This document shows, in pieces, positions 17,745 to 26,432 of a stretch of 64,000 nucleotides of DNA. The stretch's first letter is position 1. Each line of letters opens with the position of its first letter. Below the pieces are notes generated by a model. That model searched no databases, was not told where the DNA came from, and was given only the letters and a program-made list of their open reading frames with translations. The stretch lies in contig NZ_CP030028.1 of assembly GCF_003586445.1 (NCBI RefSeq), positions 510,501-574,500 on the forward strand, given 5' to 3'. A program made the position numbers and the translations under genes. This stretch comes from Bacillus sp. Y1 (GTDB lineage: Bacteria > Bacillota > Bacilli > Bacillales > Cytobacillaceae).

Positions 17745-18509
17745 GTGCTTGTAGCTGAAAGGCAAAGGAAAATTGTTGATCTAGTCAATGAGCGTTTAAG
17801 TATAAGAGTGTCCGAACTGAGCAAAATTTTTTCAGTGACGGAAGAAACCATTCGTAGAGATCTTGAAAAATTAGAAAAGGATGGCTTTTTGGAAAGAAGT
17901 CATGGCGGTGCCGTAAGTATTGAAAAGGAAGATAATGAAGTTTCTTATTTGGAAAGAGAAATTACAAGAGCGGCTGAAAAGCGTGCCATTGCGTTAGAAG
18001 CGGTAAAAATGGTGGAGCCGGGGGACCAGATCGTTCTTGATGCGAGCACAACCGCTTGGTATATGGCGAAAGAACTGCCAGACATGCCGTTAACGGTACT
18101 AACAAATTCGATTAAAGTGGCCCTAGAGCTGAGTAAAAAGGAACAAATTCGTGTCATCTCAACGGGTGGAAACCTGATGTCGATATCTCTTTCGTATGTG
18201 GGTCCTCTAGCAGAACGTTCCTTGAAAATGTACCATGTGAACAAAATGTTCTTTTCATGTAAGGCGATTCATCCAGATGGTGGACTTAGCGATACGAATG
18301 AATTGCAAGCGTTATTAAAAAAGGATATGATTCAGATTGCTGATAAAGTGATCTTAATGGCGGATTCCAGCAAGTTTGGAAAAAGAGCCTTCTCTCAAAT
18401 AAACTCATTATCAGCAGTGCATAGCATTATTACCGATTCAAACATGGATGATCGAACACGAGAGAGGCTTGAAGAAAAGGAAGTTAAATTACTATTTGTA
18501 AATATATAA
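17745..18509 (+). CDS. DeoR-family transcriptional regulator, probable rhamnose repressor
   Basis: 254 aa from GTG 17745 with GGGAAGGG about 8 bases upstream. A DeoR helix-turn-helix (LSIRVSELSKIFSVTEETIR, residues 18-37) is followed by a sugar-phosphate-binding domain with DASTTAWYMA and TGGNLMSIS. In B. subtilis the rhaBMA cluster is controlled by the DeoR-type YulB/RhaR, and the position next to rhaBA suggests the same role. The ligand would be rhamnulose 1-phosphate. The role is inferred from context; no operator was recognised. TATAAT at 17665 may be its -10. Confidence 0.88.
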   Translation: MLVAERQRKIVDLVNERLSIRVSELSKIFSVTEETIRRDLEKLEKDGFLERSHGGAVSIEKEDNEVSYLEREITRAAEKRAIALEAVKMVEPGDQIVLDASTTAWYMAKELPDMPLTVLTNSIKVALELSKKEQIRVISTGGNLMSISLSYVGPLAERSLKMYHVNKMFFSCKAIHPDGGLSDTNELQALLKKDMIQIADKVILMADSSKFGKRAFSQINSLSAVHSIITDSNMDDRTRERLEEKEVKLLFVNI

Positions 18510-18513
18510 GATG

Positions 18514-18544
18514 AAAAACAGACCAAGTTAGGTCTGTTTTTTTT
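18514..18544 (+). terminator. Terminator of the DeoR gene
   Basis: AAAACAGACC / GGTCTGTTTT, loop AAGTTA, then an uninterrupted run of T to 18544. Confidence 0.93.
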
Positions 18545-18628
18545 ACTACAAAGAAGTTATTTAAATGGTCGTACCAGATGAACCGCTAGAACCGCCCCTC
18601 TAGATTTGGGAATTATTTCAAAAATATA

Positions 18629-18657
18629 TTGCGTTGTATAGGTGGAAGTAGGATAAT
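18629..18657 (+). promoter_or_regulatory. Probable promoter of the two-component operon
   Basis: TTGCGT (18629-18634), 17-base spacer, GATAAT (18652-18657), about 80 bases before the regulator start. Nothing else is recognised in 18545-18740. Confidence 0.5.
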
Positions 18658-18740
18658 TATTTACGATTTACCTACTATATCGTATATAAAAATTTTGCTA
18701 GAAAAATAGATAGTAACCGGTCAGGTAAGGGGGATTTTGG

Positions 18741-19421
18741 TTGGCTAAGATTATGGTGGTTGATGATGAGTCTCCTATTCGGGAGCTTGTCCGATTATAT
18801 TTGGAAGATGAGGGATTTGAGATTGTGGAGAAGGCGAATGGAGTGGACGCGTTGGAGTATGCGGAAAACAATCCTCTCGATTTAGTTATTCTCGATATTA
18901 TGATGCCAAAATTAGATGGCTGGGGGCTATGCAAGGAGCTTCGGGAGCTTGGAGATATTCCGATTTTAATGATTACCTCAAAGGGAGAAGCTCAGGATAA
19001 GATTAAGGGCTTTAAGCTTGGAACCGACGATTACTTAGTAAAGCCCTTTGATCCACTGGAGCTTGTGATGCGGGTAAGAGCCTTGCTGAAGCGTTATCGA
19101 ATTTCTGCCTCTCATGTGATTAAGCTTGGAGAGCTTGAATTAGACCGGAAAACCTACCATATTGTCTATCCAGATAAACGAAGGGTAACCATTCCGATGA
19201 AGGAGTTTGAGTTACTTTATAAGCTGGGCAGCTATTCAGGTCAGCTGTTCACACGTGACAACCTTATTGAACAGATTTGGGGCATAGATTATGAGGGGGA
19301 TGAGCGGACAGTTGATGTACATATCAAGCGGCTTCGGGAACGATTTGCGGAGTTTGAATCTGATTTCAAGATTGTAACCATCCGTGGTCTCGGGTATCGA
19401 TTGGAGGTGTATCGCAATTAA
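18741..19421 (+). CDS. OmpR/PhoB-family response regulator
   Basis: 226 aa from TTG 18741, preceded by AAGGGGG with a 7-base spacer. Receiver domain with acidic pocket VVDDESP, phospho-Asp in LVILDIMMPKLDG (about residue 53) and Lys in YLVKPFDP. The C-terminal winged helix ends with DERTVDVHIKRLRERF and TIRGLGYRLEV. The kinase gene overlaps its 3' end. Direct repeats TTCATAT spaced by 11 bases upstream of 20893 and 21233 are good candidates for its binding sites. Confidence 0.93.
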   Translation: MAKIMVVDDESPIRELVRLYLEDEGFEIVEKANGVDALEYAENNPLDLVILDIMMPKLDGWGLCKELRELGDIPILMITSKGEAQDKIKGFKLGTDDYLVKPFDPLELVMRVRALLKRYRISASHVIKLGELELDRKTYHIVYPDKRRVTIPMKEFELLYKLGSYSGQLFTRDNLIEQIWGIDYEGDERTVDVHIKRLRERFAEFESDFKIVTIRGLGYRLEVYRN

Positions 19422-20754
19422 GTCGCTTTATACTCGTATTGTCGTTATTTTTGTTAGTGTTGTGATGGTTAGTTTGTTTGTTGCCTATCTGGGAACGACT
19501 TATTTATATAAAGATGTTATTCATAAGGAGATTCGCCGAATCCTACTCGAAAATGGTGAAAAGGTGATCGAACTCTATGAGACTTCTAATTCTGACGATG
19601 TTGTGCAATTTACTCAAACATTTACAGGGACAATTGGAAGTAGGCTTCAGCTATATAATCAGGAGGGGGTTCCTCTACTCGATGAGGACTTGAAGGTTGA
19701 AACAAAAGATGTAGAATCCGTTCTCTCAGGGGAAGTAGAGGAAAAGATCTTTGAAGGAGAAATTCAAGTCCCGGTCGTGGGGATTCCCTTTTCGGATAAT
19801 GGTGAGTCCTTTGCATTATTTATCAGCGTAGAGAGAAATAAGGTGGAAGAGGAAACGATGAATTCGATTCACCTCATGTACGTCTTTATTCTCTTTTTAG
19901 GAAGTCTATTGATTATCATTGGTGCTCGTTATGTCGTGAATCCTCTTGTTCGGCTAACCGAAGCAACGAGGAAGATGGCGCAAGGGAACTTTAAAATTGA
20001 ACTCCCAACAAAACGTAAGGATGAGATTGGAGTCTTAAGTACCAGTTTTAATGAAATGGCAAGGGAACTTGGGAAGCTTGATCAAATGCGTCAGGAATTT
20101 GTAGCCAATGTCTCCCATGAAATTCAATCACCGCTCACCTCCATCTCAGGATTTTCAAAGGCATTACAACAAAAGCAAGTAAATGAGGAAACTCGGAATC
20201 GGTATTTGAAAATCATTGAACAGGAAAGCGAACGGTTATCACGCCTTGGAAGAAATCTGCTTCACCTTTCTCATTTGCAGCATGACCAACATAAGCTTAC
20301 CTTGGTAACTTATCGTTTAGATGAGCAGTTGCGGAGTGTAGTAATTGGTCTAGAACCACAATGGTCTGCAAAAAGCATTTTGTTTGATATTCAGCTAGAG
20401 CCGATAACTATAGAGGCAGATGAGGATCAGCTGAAACAGGTATGGATGAATATTATTAATAACAGTATTAAATTCACCCCAGCTCAAGGGAATATTGCTG
20501 TTGAAGCTACTGTTAATAATAATCAAATCACTGTTTCGATTAGTGATAATGGTGTGGGGATACCAAAAGAAGAACGAAAGGATATTTTTAAGCCTTTCCA
20601 CAAGGTTGATAAGTCCCGTGATCCTTCGATCAAAGGAAACGGGCTAGGATTATCGATTGTAAAACAAATTATTGATTTACATCATGGCCATATAGAAGTG
20701 GCTGAAAGTCCTTCGGGAGGGGCGAAGTTTATCGTGACAATACCCCAACTATAA
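19417..20754 (+). CDS. Sensor histidine kinase, apparent ATT start
   Basis: About 445 aa. The only start with a correct ribosome binding site is ATT at 19417: GGAGGTG (19403-19409) lies 7 bases upstream and translation would begin M-K-S-L-Y-T-R-I-V. The in-frame GTG at 19384 has no site, and the next ATG lies inside helix 1. The ATT overlaps the regulator stop TAA. Helix 1 (about 8-30), an extracytoplasmic sensor of about 120 residues, helix 2 (about 152-172), HAMP, phospho-acceptor FVANVSHEIQSPLTS (about 230-244) and a HATPase domain with NNSIKF, DNGVGIP and GNGLGLSI follow. It phosphorylates the upstream regulator. The signal is unknown, but the neighbouring ABC transporter suggests envelope stress or an antimicrobial. 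Confidence 0.88.
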   Translation: MKSLYTRIVVIFVSVVMVSLFVAYLGTTYLYKDVIHKEIRRILLENGEKVIELYETSNSDDVVQFTQTFTGTIGSRLQLYNQEGVPLLDEDLKVETKDVESVLSGEVEEKIFEGEIQVPVVGIPFSDNGESFALFISVERNKVEEETMNSIHLMYVFILFLGSLLIIIGARYVVNPLVRLTEATRKMAQGNFKIELPTKRKDEIGVLSTSFNEMARELGKLDQMRQEFVANVSHEIQSPLTSISGFSKALQQKQVNEETRNRYLKIIEQESERLSRLGRNLLHLSHLQHDQHKLTLVTYRLDEQLRSVVIGLEPQWSAKSILFDIQLEPITIEADEDQLKQVWMNIINNSIKFTPAQGNIAVEATVNNNQITVSISDNGVGIPKEERKDIFKPFHKVDKSRDPSIKGNGLGLSIVKQIIDLHHGHIEVAESPSGGAKFIVTIPQL

Positions 20755-20768
20755 ATAAAGTAATAACT

Positions 20769-20803
20769 GAGAAAGGAGTATTTTTACTCCTTTCTCTTTT
20801 TTT
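20769..20803 (+). terminator. Terminator of the two-component operon
   Basis: Perfect 12-bp stem GAGAAAGGAGTA / TACTCCTTTCTC with a TTTT loop, then seven T. Confidence 0.95.
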
Positions 20804-20810
20804 ATTTGCG

Positions 20811-20828
20811 TTCATATTCAGTTCATAT
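20811..20828 (+). promoter_or_regulatory. Direct-repeat box, likely response-regulator site 1
   Basis: TTCATAT (20811) and TTCATAT (20822) in 11-base register, within GTTCATATTCAGTTCATAT. A weaker TTCATAG follows at 20847. OmpR-type regulators bind such head-to-tail repeats as dimers. It lies 65 bases before the small membrane protein gene. Confidence 0.6.
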
Positions 20829-20892
20829 AGAGGATTTATCATACAGTTCATAGCCACTCACTAGCGGGTTTTTTAAGAAAGGGGGCTTTAGT

Positions 20893-21141
20893 ATGAAGGT
20901 TCGAAAAATTCTTTTTTTACCATTACTTCTTTCAATCATCTTTTCTTCAAATTGGGTAATTGATTTAGCAACTTATTTGAGAAGAGGCCTGGCCATCCTC
21001 ACCTTGGGAATGACTTTGTGGTTCATTTATGACCATTTGAAAGTACCGGATTTACCGGGCAGGATCATCATCGTTTTATGTGTCATCGTTGTCTCCTCGG
21101 TTCTGCTTGTCTTAGGTACCCTGTTAAAAACAGGTTGGTAA
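20893..21141 (+). CDS. Small membrane protein of unknown function
   Basis: 82 aa with about three hydrophobic segments (residues 4-20, 30-47, 55-76), basic N-terminus MKVRK. AAAGGGGG lies 8 bases before the ATG. I recognise no family. It sits between the two-component system and the ABC transporter genes and shares the TTCATAT direct-repeat box with the next gene, so it probably belongs to the same response. A small stem CCTGTT / AACAGG covers its 3' end but lacks a T-run. Confidence 0.75.
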   Translation: MKVRKILFLPLLLSIIFSSNWVIDLATYLRRGLAILTLGMTLWFIYDHLKVPDLPGRIIIVLCVIVVSSVLLVLGTLLKTGW

Positions 21142-21156
21142 AAAATATTACTTGTG

Positions 21157-21174
21157 TTCATATTCAGTTCATAT
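21157..21174 (+). promoter_or_regulatory. Direct-repeat box, likely response-regulator site 2
   Basis: TTCATAT (21157) and TTCATAT (21168) in 11-base register, in the same 18-base sequence as at 20811-20828. A third half-like TTCATCG is at 21192. It lies about 60 bases before the next gene. The exact duplication supports a common activator. Confidence 0.62.
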
Positions 21175-21232
21175 TGGAGGGTTACTGTAGGTTCATCGAA
21201 AAAAAGTGAAAACAAAAATAAGGAGAGATTAT

Positions 21233-21757
21233 ATGAATATTTTTCTTTTACACTGGGCTGTATTTATTTTTCTTGTAGGTCTGGTTTTATCATTACCGCT
21301 TGGGGCCGTTTATTATTTGAATCATTCACAGCTTAAGCAGTTCTTTACGAATCCGAGGAAACTGAAAGCAGCACATTTGGATTTTATCATGCAGGCATTT
21401 TCGATAGGATTGGTTTTCTTGCTAGAGATTGGTACGAACATGAGGGTTCCGACCTACGCTGTGATCCCACTGGCATTTGGAACCTTTTGTAATCCATTTA
21501 TCTTTTTAATGGAGGCAACGCCTTTGTATAAAAAGGCCTATATAAAATTACTTTACCAAACCTTAAAAGGCGTAAGCCCTTCGGCACTATTTTTCGCATG
21601 GTTTGTGGTTGCTTTTTTGTACTTACCAGCATATATCATGTGGCTTCTTCTAGCTTTTGTGTTACTACTAACCTTTACATTTGTAGCATTTAGCAGAAAA
21701 ACCAAGATGATTTCATCGACTAAAAAAATAATTGATATTGGAGGAAAACAATCATGA
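21233..21757 (+). CDS. Polytopic membrane protein of unknown function
   Basis: 174 aa from ATG 21233, with AAGGAGAG 7 bases upstream; an in-frame GTG at 21206 has no site. Four helices are predicted (about 3-27, 48-68, 74-95, 118-152) with a basic C-terminus. No recognised domain. The stop overlaps the ATPase start by four bases (ATGA), so it is expressed with the transporter and may be an accessory subunit, a sensor partner or an immunity protein. Confidence 0.8.
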   Translation: MNIFLLHWAVFIFLVGLVLSLPLGAVYYLNHSQLKQFFTNPRKLKAAHLDFIMQAFSIGLVFLLEIGTNMRVPTYAVIPLAFGTFCNPFIFLMEATPLYKKAYIKLLYQTLKGVSPSALFFAWFVVAFLYLPAYIMWLLLAFVLLLTFTFVAFSRKTKMISSTKKIIDIGGKQS

Positions 21758-22470
21758 TTACTGTAACAGATGTTTCAAAAGTGTACTCTTTAGAGTCAGG
21801 AGATTTTTATGCCTTAAAAAACAACCATATTCACATTCAAAAAGGAGAATTTGTAGCGATCATGGGTCCGAGTGGCTCGGGAAAAAGTACCTTACTTCAG
21901 CTGTTAGGCGGACTTGATTCTCCTAGTTCAGGAAAAATTGTCGTGGATGATGTGGAACTAAACACTTTAAACGAAAAAGAACTTACCCAGTTTCGACGTA
22001 CGAAATTAGGATTTGTCTTTCAGAACTATCAGCTATTACCGATGATGACGGTTGGAGAAAACATTGCCTTGGCCCTTTCTGCAAACAATGCGTCAAAAGC
22101 GAAAATCAAAACGACTGTCAAGCAGCTGTTGTCAGATGTGAACCTGGAGGGAAAAGAAACACAATTCCCTTCTCAATTAAGCGGTGGGCAGCAACAGAGG
22201 GTAGCGATCGCAAGAGCCTTAGCGATGAAGCCAAGTTTGATTTTAGCTGATGAACCCACAGGAAACTTGGATCAAAAAAACGGAGAAGACATATTACGAC
22301 TACTTTCAAAGCTTAATAAAGAAGAACAAATCACGATTGTGATGGTAACTCATGATTTACAAGCAGCACAAGTAGCTGATCGTATTATAACGGTTCGTGA
22401 TGGATTAATAGTAGAAGATGGAATGAAAGGTGGTTATCAAAATGAAACAGTGGCAAATCGCATGGCGTAA
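21754..22470 (+). CDS. ABC transporter ATP-binding protein, MacB/LolD type
   Basis: 238 aa. Walker A GPSGSGKST (about 39-47), Q-loop FVFQNYQLLP, signature LSGGQQQRVA, Walker B LILADEPTGNLD and switch VTHD are all intact. It belongs to the family that powers FtsX-like permeases. It starts inside the preceding gene (ATGA) and itself overlaps the permease start by 29 bases. Cytoplasmic subunit of a transporter likely induced by the upstream two-component system. Confidence 0.93.
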   Translation: MITVTDVSKVYSLESGDFYALKNNHIHIQKGEFVAIMGPSGSGKSTLLQLLGGLDSPSSGKIVVDDVELNTLNEKELTQFRRTKLGFVFQNYQLLPMMTVGENIALALSANNASKAKIKTTVKQLLSDVNLEGKETQFPSQLSGGQQQRVAIARALAMKPSLILADEPTGNLDQKNGEDILRLLSKLNKEEQITIVMVTHDLQAAQVADRIITVRDGLIVEDGMKGGYQNETVANRMA

Positions 22471-24931
22471 CTTAATGCTGAGGAAGATGAGAACCTTCCT
22501 TACGATTCTATCTATTGTCATAGGGGTGGCATCCACGTTTTCTGTGATTGCAGCCGTAGATTCCGCAGAGAAGTCTTTCCCTATTTTTATAAAAGAGGCC
22601 TTTGCGAAGGCAGACTTTACTATCGCAGGTACAGAGGCTTATTTTTCGGAGGATGTTCTTACGCAAACGGAATCCATTGAACACGCGACATCTATTGCCC
22701 TTTTAAAAGAAAATTCCAAACTTGTCTTGGAAGATAAAGAGGTTTCTGCGATTCAAAAAAGGGTGGTCATAACAGGGTATAGCAAGCTTGATACGTCTGT
22801 TACTGGGTTCAAAATAATGGAAGGGGACCTAAATGGCAAAGGTGCCGTCATTACAGACAGAACAGCCAAGGTGTGGGGAACGAAAATTGGAGATTCCATC
22901 TCCATTGATACAGATGATGGAGTGAAAGAAATCGAAGTTTCTGCGATTGTGAAGTACACACAAGATTTAATGGGACCATCTAGCTGGAATATGGCGAAGT
23001 ATCACCACTGGGCAATCGCTGTTCCACTACCTGTTGTGCAGGAGTGGTTTGGTCATGAAGGGGAAATCCAAGGTATTCAAGTGAGAGCGAGTGATACAGA
23101 AAGTTTAGCAGCGGTAGAACAGGAAGCTGATCAACTTGTAAAAAATAATGCAAACATTTATATGCAACCAGTCGTTGTGAATGTGGATGAAGAGTTTCAA
23201 AAGATGGATTCCTTTTTCTTGGCTCTTTATATTGCAGGATTTCTAGGAATTGCACTTAGTGCCTTCATTATTTTTAACTCCCTGTATGTCAGTATTAGGG
23301 AAAGAAAAAATGAGTTTGCCGTTCTGAAAACGATTGGATACACTCCTGGTCAATTACAGGTCATGGTACTGACAGAGGTAATCCTATTAGCTCTAGTTGG
23401 TACAGGGATTGGTCTAGTGATTGGATACGGTATGGCGCTTGGCTTAACAGCCCTCGTCTTCATGCTCATTGGAATTACTGATGGAAATAGCATGGTGCTA
23501 GTACCAGGAATCATCTTATCGTTAATTGCAGGTTTGGTTGTTCCAATTGCTGCAGCGTGGTATCCGATACGAAACGTTGGCAAAATTAGTGTCATTGAAG
23601 TGCTGAAGGAGAATAAAGCGAAAGCAAAAGTAGGGACGAATAAGTGGGTTGGAATCGTCGGAGTTTTACTGATAGGATCTAGCTTTTTTATTAAGCATTT
23701 GCTATTGGTTTTGCCCCTTATGGTTGGGATTGCGTTGATTTTCCCCTATCTATTTAAAATGTTTGGTTGGGTGATGAAAGGATTCTATGGAGTAGTTTTT
23801 CGATTTTCGGGAGACATGGCAATGCGCAACTTGAATCGAAACCTAAGTCGTTCTTCCATGACTTCAGTGATTCTCTGTCTTGGGATTGCCATGATTGTCC
23901 TAATGGCATCCCTAAACTCTGCGCTTTTACAGACATATGAAAAAGTAATTCATTCCACTTATGGTGGGAATCTTGATATTATGTTCCACCATATTGAAGA
24001 GGAAGACCTTGCGACCATTAAAGCGACAAGAGGAGTGGCAGATGCAACGACGTATTCTAAGCAGTCAATCATTTGGACTCTTGATGGTCAAAAAAGAATG
24101 CTCCCGGTGTTCGGTGTTGGGGAGGAATGGATTGATCGTTTCCCACTATTTACTAGCGAGGAATGGACACATAGTGAATTAATTGGAAGCCTAAAGAATG
24201 ATGAAATTGTCCTCGACCAAACTTCCTTCGACGTATGGGGAGGAAAAATCGGTGAAAGTATTACGCTTGATACCTTGGACGGGGTGAAGCCTTTTAAGGT
24301 GGTCGCTGTTGTCAGTACAATGAAAAACAATGGCTATAGTGCGTTTGTAAAGGATGTCCATTTTAAAGAAAACTTTGGAGTGAAGTATGAAAGAAACGCA
24401 CTGGTTATTAAGGCAGAAGAAACAAGTTCACTTCAACTACGAGAAAACATCTATGGGCAATTTGGTGAGAGAATTGAAGAAATGTGGGGACCTGAGGATT
24501 GGGTATCCGTTATTGGAGCAGTCGTTACGAGCTCATTTAGCATTATAAATGCACTCGTTGTTCTTGCGATTATCATTTCAGGTATCGGAATCACGAATAC
24601 ATTGCTCATCAATATTATGGAGCGCATCCGCGAGATTGGAATGATGCGTGCAGTCGGGGTTACGAGGAAGCAAGTTATCAGAATGATTCTTTTAGAAGGG
24701 TTTGGAATTGGCTTAGCGGCAACCGTAATCGGAATTTTATTCGGGATCCTGCTAATCTATATGACTTCCGGTTTCATGGAGTACAATACTTTAACCTTTG
24801 AATTCGGAGTTTCCAACCTAATCATTTCATTGATCTTCTTATTTGGAATAATCATCAGCTTGATTTCAAGTTTTACACCATCAAGAAGAGCAGCCAAAAT
24901 CCCGTTGAACGAAGCATTGCGATACGAGTAA
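22442..24931 (+). CDS. FtsX-like ABC transporter permease, MacB type with two FtsX domains
   Basis: 829 aa from ATG 22442, with AAAGGTGG inside the ATPase gene. Helix 1 (about 15-38) precedes a MacB-like extracytoplasmic domain. The first FtsX triple helix is at about 262-385, followed by a second N-helix region near 460-490, a second outer domain and a final FtsX unit (about 690-825). The duplicated layout is typical of Firmicutes lipoprotein, peptide or drug exporters that do not move substrates across like classical importers but drive extraction from the membrane. Substrate unknown. Last gene of the cluster. Confidence 0.92.
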   Translation: MKQWQIAWRNLMLRKMRTFLTILSIVIGVASTFSVIAAVDSAEKSFPIFIKEAFAKADFTIAGTEAYFSEDVLTQTESIEHATSIALLKENSKLVLEDKEVSAIQKRVVITGYSKLDTSVTGFKIMEGDLNGKGAVITDRTAKVWGTKIGDSISIDTDDGVKEIEVSAIVKYTQDLMGPSSWNMAKYHHWAIAVPLPVVQEWFGHEGEIQGIQVRASDTESLAAVEQEADQLVKNNANIYMQPVVVNVDEEFQKMDSFFLALYIAGFLGIALSAFIIFNSLYVSIRERKNEFAVLKTIGYTPGQLQVMVLTEVILLALVGTGIGLVIGYGMALGLTALVFMLIGITDGNSMVLVPGIILSLIAGLVVPIAAAWYPIRNVGKISVIEVLKENKAKAKVGTNKWVGIVGVLLIGSSFFIKHLLLVLPLMVGIALIFPYLFKMFGWVMKGFYGVVFRFSGDMAMRNLNRNLSRSSMTSVILCLGIAMIVLMASLNSALLQTYEKVIHSTYGGNLDIMFHHIEEEDLATIKATRGVADATTYSKQSIIWTLDGQKRMLPVFGVGEEWIDRFPLFTSEEWTHSELIGSLKNDEIVLDQTSFDVWGGKIGESITLDTLDGVKPFKVVAVVSTMKNNGYSAFVKDVHFKENFGVKYERNALVIKAEETSSLQLRENIYGQFGERIEEMWGPEDWVSVIGAVVTSSFSIINALVVLAIIISGIGITNTLLINIMERIREIGMMRAVGVTRKQVIRMILLEGFGIGLAATVIGILFGILLIYMTSGFMEYNTLTFEFGVSNLIISLIFLFGIIISLISSFTPSRRAAKIPLNEALRYE

Positions 24932-24939
24932 GTGTGACA

Positions 24940-24967
24940 GGGGGACGGTTCTTATGTATCGTTCCCC
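24940..24967 (+). repeat. GGGGGACG hairpin mini-repeat
   Basis: GGGGGACG (24940-24947) pairs with CGTTCCCC (24960-24967) with one G-T pair, 9 bases after the permease stop. No T-run, so it is a weak terminator at best. The GACAGGGGGACGGTTC type of sequence is, to my knowledge, common between genes of bacilli. Confidence 0.5.
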
Positions 24968-24992
24968 TACTAATTGAATGAGGTGTTGACAT

Positions 24993-25796
24993 ATGTTTAA
25001 TAAGTTATTGATGCTATTTATTTCGGCGGTAGTGCTTCTTTCAGCGTGCGGTACGGACTCCTCTTGGGAAGAAGAAGAGGTTGTTGAGGAAAGCAATAGG
25101 ATTATCACGGAAGATGTTGATGTAGATTGGGAGATTGATAAAGAACTAGCTTCTGGAAAAGAGAATATCATACAGCTTACTGTTTCAAATAATGGGGAGT
25201 CGGTTGATCATTTTGAAGTGAACCATGAAAAGCTGCTCCATTTAATTCTTGTAAGTAAGGATTTATCTTATTTTAATCATATCCATCCAGAATACAAGGG
25301 AGATGGAGTGTTTGAAGTCAAAAATAAGTTTCCGGCAGGAGGGGAGTACCGAATGGTTGCGGACTTCAAACCAACAAACGGAAGTTCCATGAGTAAGATG
25401 GCCTGGGAAACCGTCGAAGGGGATACAGCACAGCCAATAGCTGTTACCGTTGACGAAAATCTAGAGAAAACCGCAGAAGGAATGAACGTAGCCTTATCGA
25501 TTGAACCGGGCCTTGCAGCTGGAGAAGAACGTACGATGAAATTTACTCTAACCGAAGGAGATAAAAAGCTGCCAGTCACAGACCTCGAACCATATCTAGG
25601 CTCAATCGGACACGTCGTGGTTTTATCAGAAGATGGTGAAAGATACTTACATGTGCATGCATTAGAAGGTCAAGGTAGCGGACCAGAAGCATTATTTGAA
25701 ACAGAATTTCCGGAAAGTGGAATATATAAAATTTGGGGCCAATTCCAACGAAACGGTAAGGTTGTTACAGTACCTTTTGTAGTAGAGGTTCCGTAG
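24993..25796 (+). CDS. Lipoprotein with two His-rich Ig-like modules, possible metal binding
   Basis: 267 aa. Lipoprotein signal with lipobox LSAC (Cys20), then an acidic linker of E and D residues. Two related modules follow: the first has KLLHLILVSKDLSYFNHIHP (about 73-92), the second GHVVVLSEDGERYLHVHAL (about 206-224). H-x-H pairs at matching places resemble YtkA/FixH-like and copper-associated extracytoplasmic domains, so surface metal (copper) binding is plausible. GAGGTG precedes the ATG. No metal ATPase or regulator lies nearby. The function is inferred. Confidence 0.75.
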   Translation: MFNKLLMLFISAVVLLSACGTDSSWEEEEVVEESNRIITEDVDVDWEIDKELASGKENIIQLTVSNNGESVDHFEVNHEKLLHLILVSKDLSYFNHIHPEYKGDGVFEVKNKFPAGGEYRMVADFKPTNGSSMSKMAWETVEGDTAQPIAVTVDENLEKTAEGMNVALSIEPGLAAGEERTMKFTLTEGDKKLPVTDLEPYLGSIGHVVVLSEDGERYLHVHALEGQGSGPEALFETEFPESGIYKIWGQFQRNGKVVTVPFVVEVP

Positions 25797-25830
25797 AGTT
25801 CATTCCTTGTGAAAGGGTTGATATAGGTTA

Positions 25831-26364
25831 ATGAAGGTTGGATTAGTACGCCATTTTAAAGTGACCCATGGGTATCCTAAAAAATATATTACCGCTGAGG
25901 AACTTGTAAAATGGGAGAAGGAATATAATGAGTCGAATGTAGAAGAAAAGGAAATAGAATTATCTCAAGTTAAATGGGAAAAATGTTTTTCAAGTGACTT
26001 ACCAAGAGCTAGGATAACAGCTGAAAGATATTTTGATGGCATTATTATTTATCTTGAAGAATTAAGAGAAGTTGCCCTTTCTCCATTCTTTCAGAAGAAG
26101 ATTAGGTTGCCTCTATTTATTCATATCCTTTTTATCAGATTTGCTTGGCTAGTCAATCATAAATCCCAGCAAGAGAAAAAAAGTGACGTTCTAAAACGAG
26201 TGAATAAGGCTTTGGATCTTGCCTTACAATCAGGTGAAAATGTTCTAATTATCAGTCATGGGGGCATAATGCTGTACATGAGTAAGGAATTAGAAAAGAG
26301 AGGTTTTCGAGGGCCAAAATTCAGAAGACCAGAAAATGGGGTGCTTTATACATTTGTTAAATGA
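25831..26364 (+). CDS. Histidine phosphatase family protein
   Basis: 177 aa. The phosphoglycerate-mutase-like catalytic motif is LVRHFK (residues 4-9; usually RHG or RHA), with the second Arg in SSDLPRARITAE (about 53-64) and the second His in IISHGGIM (about 140-147). All catalytic positions except the variable residue after RH are kept. A small phosphatase of unknown substrate. Single gene with its own terminator. Confidence 0.88.
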   Translation: MKVGLVRHFKVTHGYPKKYITAEELVKWEKEYNESNVEEKEIELSQVKWEKCFSSDLPRARITAERYFDGIIIYLEELREVALSPFFQKKIRLPLFIHILFIRFAWLVNHKSQQEKKSDVLKRVNKALDLALQSGENVLIISHGGIMLYMSKELEKRGFRGPKFRRPENGVLYTFVK

Positions 26365-26396
26365 TTGTTTTCTTTAGGAACTAATAACTTAATGAG

Positions 26397-26432
26397 AAAC
26401 ACACATATAAGACATTATGTGTGTTCTTTTTT
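26397..26432 (+). terminator. Terminator of the histidine phosphatase gene
   Basis: Perfect 10-bp stem AACACACATA / TATGTGTGTT, loop TAAGACAT, followed by CTTTTTT. Confidence 0.93.

Noticed and set aside
19384..19416. GTG start for the sensor kinase
   Set aside because: No ribosome binding site, and the added residues (VSGIDWRCIA) are simply the shifted reading of the regulator's conserved C-terminus.
21154..21336. 60-codon frame starting before the 174-aa membrane protein
   Set aside because: Different frame, overlaps the regulator box and the real gene, and has no suitable start signal.
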